From contig CANQJG010000005.1 of the NCBI GenBank assembly GCA_947624185.1, positions 1 through 36,946 on the forward strand: DNA of 36,946 bases, given 5' to 3'. Numbering within the stretch: position 1 is the stretch's first letter; each line of letters starts with the position of its first letter. Of this stretch, positions 30,401-36,946 are shown piece after piece. This DNA is from an uncultured Clostridia bacterium. Its GTDB lineage: Bacteria; Bacillota; Clostridia; TANB77; CAG-508. The translations under genes and the position numbers were made by a program. The notes beneath the pieces were generated by a model. It searched no databases. It was given only the letters and a program-made list of their open reading frames with translations, and was not told the DNA's origin.

Positions 30401-33400
30401 TGACAAATATGTAACTGATGCAATTTCAAAAATAAGCGATATTGAAAAAGAAAAAAGTGATTTTGCAATTGAAAAAGATGATACTAAAATCACAGTTGAG
30501 ATAAAAGATAGAAATGAAAGTATAGATAGTATTACAGATACAGGAATTGCTGAAACAATTGCACACGCATTAATGTCTGATACAATAAAAGAAATAGATG
30601 TAGAACTAAAAGATCCTAATGCTACTTTAGAATTAAAACGTGCTGAAATAAAAGCAGAATTAAGTTCAGGCTTTAATGAAGAAGCTATTAAAGAAAATGT
30701 AACTAGTAAAATAAAAGAATATCTTAAGAAAACTGAGCTATCAGGTAGTGATAGTCATACATTAGACGATTTATGTACAACTTGCGCAAGCAAAGAATTA
30801 GAATTAACAATTAAACCTGAAGAATCACTAGCAAATATAAAAGATAAAAAGGCAACATATCAAATAACATTTGAAAAAGAATTAATGATAACATTTGATG
30901 CAGGAATATTAGGAACCCTTGATACACAATATGAAAAAAATGGTACAACAGTAACTGATTTACCTACACCTACAATTCCTAAGGAAGAAGAACCATATCG
31001 TGAATTTGAAGGTTGGTATAAAAAAGGTGATAGCGTTAAAGTTACAAGCATAGAAGAAATTAGTGAAGATACTCAATTAGAAGCACATTATAATTTGAAG
31101 GTAGAAAAGTTCATGGAAGATGTTATCGCAGACTTAAAAAATCCTGATTCTGAATATTCAGATAATTTTACTGGACAATTTGAATTAACACAAGGTACTG
31201 AATCAAAGAAAAATGAAATTACTATACAAGTTCAAAGTCCTAATGTTGAATTAAGTAAATTATCTGAAACAAGCATACCAGGAACAATAGCATATATACT
31301 ACAAAAAGGAGAAATCCAAGATATTACATTAACAGTAGGAACTTCAAATACAAAAACGTTTAAGAAAGATGCAGGCGCAGGTGTAAGTGCTGTCGGAGCT
31401 CAAGCTAATGGAGACAGTGCATTAGATGAAGCAGGAGAAGCATTAAAACAAAAAATAATAACAGAAGCTAAGAGTGCTTTTGACGATGAATTAAAAACTA
31501 AAGAAGCTTCAGAAGAAACTGCAACAATGGATCAAGTAGAATTTGAAGGAACAACATTTACTTTAAAAATTGGAGAACCAATAGATACTGTAAATTTAGT
31601 AGATGTAGAAGGAAACAGTATAGCAGAAAAAGATACTTATACATTTAACTTTGATTCAACATTTACAGTAATTGATAAAAATGATCCAATTGGACCTGAC
31701 ACAATTACAGAAGCATTAAGTAAAAATGACTATGAAAAAATCTATGTTGAAAGTGATATAGATGAAGCAGACACAGTAAAAGTTAACATTCAAAGAGATG
31801 TTACTATCGAGCCAATTGAAAACTTTAATAAAGAATCAGGTTTAATGGCAACAGCAGAAGATCCAAAATATACTATAAAAGTAAATGAAAAAGACTATGC
31901 AATTGATGTAGAATCAACAGTAAAATCAATAGAACAATCAAAAGAAGAAAAAACTTTAACAATTTCTGATTTAAAAATTACTGGTGCAAAATATGGTCAA
32001 TTAAGAGTAGGAACAAATGCTACAGTTAATGCTAGAAATCTAGACGTTTCAGGAAAGATAGAAAAATCAGTAAAAAGTGAAACAAATGATGAAATGCATG
32101 CATCTATAGTAGTAGACGGTAAATTAACTGCAAATGATATAAAAAATAATGATGAAACATATAGCACACCTACAATAGCATTGGTTACAAATTTCTCGTT
32201 CCCAAAGTCAGACGTAACTGGGGAAGAAATGGAATCATCAGGAAATAAGAATTTGCATCCAAATGCTAAAGTAGAAACATCTTCTAAAATGATTAAAAAT
32301 GATAAATATCATATAACAAGATCAGAGGTTGCAAAAGGATTTGATCAAATAGAAGAAGTTTATTATGGATCATTCTACTATGTAAAAGAAAGTAATTCAC
32401 AAATTTATTTTATGAGTATAATAGACCGTGAAATACCAAGTACTGCACTTACTTTCTTCAAAATTTATTATTATGATGAAGAAGTTGATATTACAAAACT
32501 AGGTTATGAAACAGGTAAGGCAGGACAAAGTGGAAAGAAATTCCAAAAACTTACAGTACAAAGTACAGGAAAAGATATTACTGCAGATGAGAAACCAAGA
32601 GCTCAAGAAGTATTAAAACCACATTATTCAAATTCGGTTAGTGCAACATATATTGCTGCAGAAATGAATATTTTACAATCAAACGAACTATCAGTAACAG
32701 GTAACAAAGTTTCAGGAATAATATCAAGTAAAAATGAAAAAGGACAATATTGCATACCAGTAACTTTATCATCAGAGCATTTTGAAGATGATAAATCAAC
32801 AGTAAAAGTTACAAATCCTAATGATGTTACAACAACATATACTTATAAATCAAGTAATTCAGCAGAAATTGCACCGGCAAGTGCAGTTAACGCAATGCAA
32901 TTAGAATTAGAAGCAATTAAGTCTTCTAACATAACAGGAACAAATGGAAAAGTATATACAATTGCAGTAGATGTTGACGGAGAAGAAACTGAATATGATG
33001 AAGAAGTTTATACAATTGATTATAATGAAGTAAAAACTCTTGAAGAAAAAATCAACAATGCTGCTGAAAATACTAAAAATGCAAACAATGTAACTGTTAA
33101 GAAAAATAATAAAATTAATGGATATACAGAAAAATTTGATTATATGTATGACAATGCAAAAGGTTTAATGTATACAAAATCAAGAAATGGCGACAATGTA
33201 GAAGAATATTCATTTTCATACAAATATGCTGGAATAGAAGGTAGTAAAATGAGTGTAGTTGCTCGAAAAGCTACAGGAGCACATGATGATTCAAAAGTAT
33301 ATATAAATGATTGGGAATACATACATCCAGTAAAAGTTGGTCGTGCAATTCAAGAATTAACAATGTTAACAGATGTTATGAAGGATTCTCATGTATACAA

Positions 33401-33791
33401 TGCAATTGACGGAGTAAAAAAAGTGGAAAATCAAGCTCATACTTATATGGTAACTTTAAATAGAAACAAATATAATCAATGGGTAGATGACACTTATCTT
33501 GCTAATCCAGAGTATACTTTTAAAGAGCTTTCAAAAGACAATAAGTTAGAAGTACAAGTAGAATTGGACGAAGACGAAAAATTTGTAAAAGCCATAAAAA
33601 CAATTGAAGAAAATGCAATTAATAAATTTGATGTAACTTTTGAACAAATAAATGAAACAATTGTAGAAGAACCTAAGGAATTCTTTGCAAAAGACAGTGT
33701 GGCAGTAACTGAAGACGATATTAAAGAGTTCTACGAAAAAGGTTTAGCATGGTGGAAATCAAACATCAATAAAGGTGCATACCAATTTTAA
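27468..33791 (+). CDS. 2107-aa secreted multi-domain surface protein: dockerin-like segment, repeated DxDGDG-ending modules, InlB B-repeat-like segments
   Basis: Signal peptide; GDVNCDGMVDLYDTIAIAQ...; repeated IxxDLDGDGxxYxP...Y; EFEGWYKKGDSVKVTSIEEISEDTQLEAHY-type repeat. No LPXTG motif seen. Confidence 0.85.
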   Translation: MKKSIKLIMLAVFIFALIFATKANAFQNGQLDANQITVTMQSTYLNNNEKSIAIALKNSNKKGENSNVLKKETLKSIIQQKYGKDLLSKVYKKDGTEVSNEERVGTGYKVELVTNEKLTVILYGDVNCDGMVDLYDTIAIAQHNVGTGNLDNYQRKAAKLTNASDEEISIFDTIRVACYNVDMLGTDQVGKNIVDEKLFPADEKLNTVSEVSNLNNAEETYKTALSKFTSGKFTSNNAEISLENGSLIGTVNYNFDVNTEIFPENEVTGYYFAYVLKVKGANENTTVKIKNGDKEYKIIEYSSFDVTTDGEEGISLLASLNQDADNKNIEIIVDLDGDGTLYEPSTQTISYESLQYEEVEQATITTNIPEADIKSLEGEDWKYRFEFEDEEDADEGYKIEKQEGNNKYKATGTITEQKDVVGFSGSAKTDFYVVFAIEPKHIYEGLQIQIPIGEGKYKTVGKEALVDGKLTAIISIDEDNKEENSPIKIKIDLDGDGSRFELEEIEIDYKDLKCEKSSHYEVQKELPTGKADAIKTKFQDEYGFKPEDYFKFIGGKDDLAITQDGLDAQLYKITGTLPKMTGVHAGFEGDDKGGYYIVFTVKMDSTGKTGDDNNINENVKVTLTSPATGESAKVRELGKESFDTATEMVVLWKLDDVRDDKTFKVTIDLDGDDESYAPYHVIFDYSDVVFQQESAAKISIDETQIPEEDKTQIQQWGYKLQSEIKLSEENEHVIKNKNEDNIKYDATTGLLSGIVKEQKLTGGFKDEDLDSYFYTFTIKPEEVTENIKITVENKDNEDEGNGGKKEFGYDDLKNGTLTILQHISKDFVKCHDSACCGEDGNCADPSKCEKSIKITIDVDGDGQYGYKPSKTYYMDFCNLDFVKLHTVSFKNADKTDVKLADGSSIKSVELYDGEKVTEPATPVKENGLDNQEYNKFSYWRKEGDEDYSKKFEFGQEDNKSTETIKDDITLNPMWEIDVDKYVTDAISKISDIEKEKSDFAIEKDDTKITVEIKDRNESIDSITDTGIAETIAHALMSDTIKEIDVELKDPNATLELKRAEIKAELSSGFNEEAIKENVTSKIKEYLKKTELSGSDSHTLDDLCTTCASKELELTIKPEESLANIKDKKATYQITFEKELMITFDAGILGTLDTQYEKNGTTVTDLPTPTIPKEEEPYREFEGWYKKGDSVKVTSIEEISEDTQLEAHYNLKVEKFMEDVIADLKNPDSEYSDNFTGQFELTQGTESKKNEITIQVQSPNVELSKLSETSIPGTIAYILQKGEIQDITLTVGTSNTKTFKKDAGAGVSAVGAQANGDSALDEAGEALKQKIITEAKSAFDDELKTKEASEETATMDQVEFEGTTFTLKIGEPIDTVNLVDVEGNSIAEKDTYTFNFDSTFTVIDKNDPIGPDTITEALSKNDYEKIYVESDIDEADTVKVNIQRDVTIEPIENFNKESGLMATAEDPKYTIKVNEKDYAIDVESTVKSIEQSKEEKTLTISDLKITGAKYGQLRVGTNATVNARNLDVSGKIEKSVKSETNDEMHASIVVDGKLTANDIKNNDETYSTPTIALVTNFSFPKSDVTGEEMESSGNKNLHPNAKVETSSKMIKNDKYHITRSEVAKGFDQIEEVYYGSFYYVKESNSQIYFMSIIDREIPSTALTFFKIYYYDEEVDITKLGYETGKAGQSGKKFQKLTVQSTGKDITADEKPRAQEVLKPHYSNSVSATYIAAEMNILQSNELSVTGNKVSGIISSKNEKGQYCIPVTLSSEHFEDDKSTVKVTNPNDVTTTYTYKSSNSAEIAPASAVNAMQLELEAIKSSNITGTNGKVYTIAVDVDGEETEYDEEVYTIDYNEVKTLEEKINNAAENTKNANNVTVKKNNKINGYTEKFDYMYDNAKGLMYTKSRNGDNVEEYSFSYKYAGIEGSKMSVVARKATGAHDDSKVYINDWEYIHPVKVGRAIQELTMLTDVMKDSHVYNAIDGVKKVENQAHTYMVTLNRNKYNQWVDDTYLANPEYTFKELSKDNKLEVQVELDEDEKFVKAIKTIEENAINKFDVTFEQINETIVEEPKEFFAKDSVAVTEDDIKEFYEKGLAWWKSNINKGAYQF

Positions 33792-33806
33792 TTATTTATA
33801 AAAAAA

Positions 33807-33851
33807 TATATAGCGTTTGCAATACTATTAAAGTTTTGCAAACGCTATATA
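33807..33851. promoter_or_regulatory. Long perfect inverted repeat
   Basis: TATATAGCGTTTGCAA (33807-33822) pairs with TTGCAAACGCTATATA (33836-33851), 16 bp; no T tract on + strand. Confidence 0.75.
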
Positions 33852-33877
33852 GAAATATTATAAAGGGAGGTATAAAA

Positions 33878-34582
33878 ATGAGTGAATTAATAGCAGGTAA
33901 ATGTCCAAATTGCGGATCTAATGTAAATTTACCAAGTGAATTAGAATCTACATTTTGTGCATATTGTGGCAGTAATATAAAAGTAAAGGAAGCAGTAGAA
34001 AAATTAAAAATAGAATTATCTGGAAAAATAGAAGTTGATGGTATAGCTTCACTTAATAAAATGTATAAAAATGCAGAAGATTATACAAAATTAGGTGAAT
34101 ATGAAAAGGCTTATGACACCTATATTTCAATTATTTTGGATAATCCAGGAGAAGTAAAAGCATATTACTTAGCATTAGATGCAATCTCATATAAAATGAA
34201 CAGAACAGCTGATTATGAATTCCCAAGCGGACATATAAATGATATAAATACATGTTTGGATAGATTACAAAAATTAGACACCAATGGAGAATATGGCGAT
34301 TTTATAAAAAAATTTACAGAATATATAAATATATTATCAAGAGAGCAACCGTTTCTTTTAAAAGTTAAATATTACAATGATACATTAAGCAGTATGTACA
34401 GAGAGTTCGGTGCCTATGCATTTGATAGCGTAGAGAGCAATTATAATGCAATAAAAATGTATTATGAAAATTTAACAGATGATTTAAAAAGCAAGTATGC
34501 TTCCACTTTCGAAGCATGTACTGAGTCATATAAAAGATATCCTAGAAAAAGAAAAAGTATTTTTGATGTGTTTGGATTTTAA
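33878..34582 (+). CDS. Zinc-ribbon plus TPR-like protein
   Basis: CPNCGSNVNLPSELESTFCAYCGSNI; GGGAGG RBS. Confidence 0.75.
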   Translation: MSELIAGKCPNCGSNVNLPSELESTFCAYCGSNIKVKEAVEKLKIELSGKIEVDGIASLNKMYKNAEDYTKLGEYEKAYDTYISIILDNPGEVKAYYLALDAISYKMNRTADYEFPSGHINDINTCLDRLQKLDTNGEYGDFIKKFTEYINILSREQPFLLKVKYYNDTLSSMYREFGAYAFDSVESNYNAIKMYYENLTDDLKSKYASTFEACTESYKRYPRKRKSIFDVFGF

Positions 34583-34592
34583 AAGAAAATTT

Positions 34593-34619
34593 GTGCCTTG
34601 GGAAGGACTGAGATTAAAA
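34593..34619 (+). promoter_or_regulatory. Conserved 5' motif copy 3 (GTGCCTTGGGAAGGACTGAGATTA)
   Basis: Same motif at 5831 and 21249. Confidence 0.6.
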
Positions 34620-35405
34620 ATGAAAAATGTTACTATCAAAAAGACAGACAACATTGAATATTTGCAGTTTAATAAGTTGTTAGAGTTTCAAGATGAATTA
34701 ATCCATGCATATACTTTAAAAACTTTTGATTTTGGACTTGATAAACGCATAGACAGGAAAAAAGAGAGCTTAAAAATATTGGCAGATACATTTAATTTTT
34801 CAGAAAATGATATAATACAAGGAAATCAAAAACATACTGACAATGTAGTAGAAATTAGAAATCAAGAAGTTTCGCTTGAAAATACTGACGGACTGATAAC
34901 CGATAGAAAACAAAAAGCACTTCTTACTGCCACAGCTGATTGTATATGTTTTCTAATATATGATCCTCAAAATAAGGTAATAGCAAATATTCACTCCGGC
35001 TGGAAAGGAACAACCAAAAGAATTATACAAAAAGCAATCTATATGTTAATAAAAGACTATAATTGCAAGCACGAAAATATAATTTGTTGTATTGGACCAG
35101 CTCTTAGAAAAGACCATTTTTTAGTGAATCAAGATGTATTAGAAATATTTGAAAATGAGTTTGCAGATTACTGGAGAAAATACGCTATAGCAGAAGAAAC
35201 AGATTTAGAAAATGAAAAAGGAAAACAATTTAAAATTGATACAATTTTAATAAATAAATTAATGTTAAAAGAATTAGGAATAATTGAAAAAAATATTGTA
35301 GATAGTGAAATTTGTACAATGTGCAAAAAAGATATGTTTTATTCATATAGGGTATATGGTAAAGATTATAAAAACAACATTGGACTTATAATGAAAAGAA
35401 AATGA
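34620..35405 (+). CDS. pgeF: Peptidoglycan editing factor PgeF / YfiH family (polyphenol oxidase-like)
   Basis: [10 protein letters not shown]...[28 protein letters not shown]...NIHSGWKGT...[12 protein letters not shown]. Confidence 0.9.
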   Translation: MKNVTIKKTDNIEYLQFNKLLEFQDELIHAYTLKTFDFGLDKRIDRKKESLKILADTFNFSENDIIQGNQKHTDNVVEIRNQEVSLENTDGLITDRKQKALLTATADCICFLIYDPQNKVIANIHSGWKGTTKRIIQKAIYMLIKDYNCKHENIICCIGPALRKDHFLVNQDVLEIFENEFADYWRKYAIAEETDLENEKGKQFKIDTILINKLMLKELGIIEKNIVDSEICTMCKKDMFYSYRVYGKDYKNNIGLIMKRK

Positions 35406-35437
35406 AACAATTAAAGGTAAAACGAAAGGATGTAAAA

Positions 35438-36004
35438 ATGTTTGATAACTGGGAAGAACTAGAACAAAGCATAAAAGATTGTAAGAAATGTAAGCTAAAC
35501 GGTGGAAGAACTAATATTGTTTTTGGCGTAGGAAATAGAGAAGCAGATGTAATGTTTATTGGAGAAGGACCCGGAGCAGACGAAGATAAGGAAGGCATAC
35601 CATTTGTAGGAAAAGCAGGACAACTAATGGATAAAGCTTTTGAAGGTCTTGGAATTAATAGAGAAAACGTGTATATTGCAAATATAGTAAAATGTAGACC
35701 ACCACAAAATAGAGTGCCTGAAAAAGATGAAGCAGTAGCTTGCCTTAATTATCTAAGAAATCAAGTAATACTAGTAAAACCAAAAATAATAGTTTTGTTA
35801 GGAAGTACAGCTTTGAAGAATATATTAGGAGATGAACACTCAATAACAAAAGAAAGGGGAATATGGGCTGATAAAAAAGGAATAATATATTTGCCAACAT
35901 GGCATCCAGCAGCACTTTTAAGAGACGAAAATAAAAAAATCGAATTTTGGAAAGATTTAAAATTATTAAAAAATTTAGCAGAAGAAAAGAATTTGAAGAT
36001 TTAA
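35438..36004 (+). CDS. Family 4 uracil-DNA glycosylase
   Basis: [51 protein letters not shown]...[11 protein letters not shown]...TWHPAALLR. Confidence 0.95.
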   Translation: MFDNWEELEQSIKDCKKCKLNGGRTNIVFGVGNREADVMFIGEGPGADEDKEGIPFVGKAGQLMDKAFEGLGINRENVYIANIVKCRPPQNRVPEKDEAVACLNYLRNQVILVKPKIIVLLGSTALKNILGDEHSITKERGIWADKKGIIYLPTWHPAALLRDENKKIEFWKDLKLLKNLAEEKNLKI

Positions 36005-36044
36005 AATAGAAGGTAAGATAAAAATGTAAAAGGAGATAGAATAG

Positions 36045-36946
36045 ATGAGTTGGGAAGAAATTAGAAACTATTGTCTAAATTGTATAAATAAACCATGTAG
36101 TAATAAAGGTTGCCCACTAAATAATGATATACCAGCATTTATACATGAAGAGAATACAAAAAAAGCATTTGAAATTCTATCAAACACAACTGTACTACCA
36201 GCAATTTGTGGAGCAATTTGCCCACATGAAAAACAATGTCAAGGCAGTTGCATAAGGGGCATAAATGGCGAAAGCGTTTCAATCGGGAAAATGGAAGAAT
36301 ATATAGGAAAAGAATCTATAAAAAATAATTATAAAATTCCAACAGAAATTGATGAGAATTTAGTACATAAAAAAGTAGCAGTAGTAGGTAGTGGACCTGC
36401 AGGGCTAACTTGTTCAGCATTTCTTGCAAAAAAAGGAGTGCAAGTTACGATATATGAAAAATTTGAAGAATTAGGTGGAATCTTAACTCATGGAATACCA
36501 AACTTTAGACTTGATAAAAATATTGTAAAAAGCACAATTAACAAAATACTAGACTTAGGAATTAAGGTAAAAAATAATATTGAATTGGGAAAAGATTTTA
36601 CAGTAGAAGAATTGTGCAATGAATATGATGCAGTATTTATTGGAATTGGAGCTAATGTACCAACTAAGATGAACATAGAAGGAGAAGAGTTAGAAGGAGT
36701 TTATGGGGGAAATACATTGCTTGAAAATGGAAGCCACCCAAACTATGAAGGAAAGAAAGTAGCCGTAATAGGCGGTGGAAACGTAGCAATGGATGCTGCA
36801 AGAACAGTAAAAAGATTAGGAGCAGAAGAAGTATATGTAATTTATAGAAGAGCAGAAGAACAAATGCCAGCCGAAAGAAAAGAAATAGAAGATGCAAAAA
36901 GAGAAGGGATTAAATTTTTATTTCAAAATAATATAGTAAGAATTAT
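36045..36946 (+). CDS. Glutamate synthase small subunit-like NAD(P)-dependent oxidoreductase, 3' truncated by window
   Basis: MSWEEIRNYCLNCINKPCSNKGCPLNNDIPAFI...KVAVVGSGPAGLTCSAFLAKKGVQVTIYEK...KVAVIGGGNVAMDAARTVKRLG; no stop before window end. Confidence 0.93.
   Translation, partial: MSWEEIRNYCLNCINKPCSNKGCPLNNDIPAFIHEENTKKAFEILSNTTVLPAICGAICPHEKQCQGSCIRGINGESVSIGKMEEYIGKESIKNNYKIPTEIDENLVHKKVAVVGSGPAGLTCSAFLAKKGVQVTIYEKFEELGGILTHGIPNFRLDKNIVKSTINKILDLGIKVKNNIELGKDFTVEELCNEYDAVFIGIGANVPTKMNIEGEELEGVYGGNTLLENGSHPNYEGKKVAVIGGGNVAMDAARTVKRLGAEEVYVIYRRAEEQMPAERKEIEDAKREGIKFLFQNNIVRI

Noticed and set aside
34593-34620. TPP riboswitch suggested by CTGAGATT
   Set aside because: Only a short match; no full aptamer sequence before the start codon.
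183-36897. Most minus-strand ORFs in the track (60-170 aa) and the + strand starts at 975, 2058, 33836 and 34497
   Set aside because: They overlap strong + strand genes, are low-complexity antisense translations, or are upstream extensions lacking an RBS; only 26147-27091 on - looks real.

Overview
AT-rich, Clostridia-like chromosomal window, almost entirely coding on the + strand. It holds a dcw-like cell-wall/division start (mraZ, rsmH, an ftsL/divIC-like gene, a class B PBP), a ctsR-mcsA-mcsB-clpC heat-shock operon with a CtsR operator, minD-minE-ftsW/rodA-dus, an SSB, an orphan mazF-like toxin, an HD-GYP protein on the - strand, a 2107-aa secreted protein, a pgeF-like gene, a family-4 UDG and a truncated gltD-like oxidoreductase. 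The main observation is about the codon CGG. I read every CGG trinucleotide in the window by eye. I found no CGG translated in frame as an ordinary Arg codon in any intact gene. The only five in-frame CGGs (2925, 4351, 7541, 7548, 24702) fall exactly where a gene is broken into ORF fragments. At each one, skipping the single C (reading C|GGN, so Gly follows) restores the downstream protein, including the conserved C-terminus of the PBP (GHQ-GG-GVAAPVAGKIF) and the conserved DusB motif TGCD-G-IMVSRASLGNPWIF. This suggests a genome-wide CGG-directed +1 frameshift or CGGN quadruplet-decoding system. Other points include a short 5' motif (GTGCCTTRGRAAGG..TGAGATTA) conserved upstream of three unrelated genes, a tandem repeat and paired hairpins between mraZ and rsmH, and several strong terminators and promoters.
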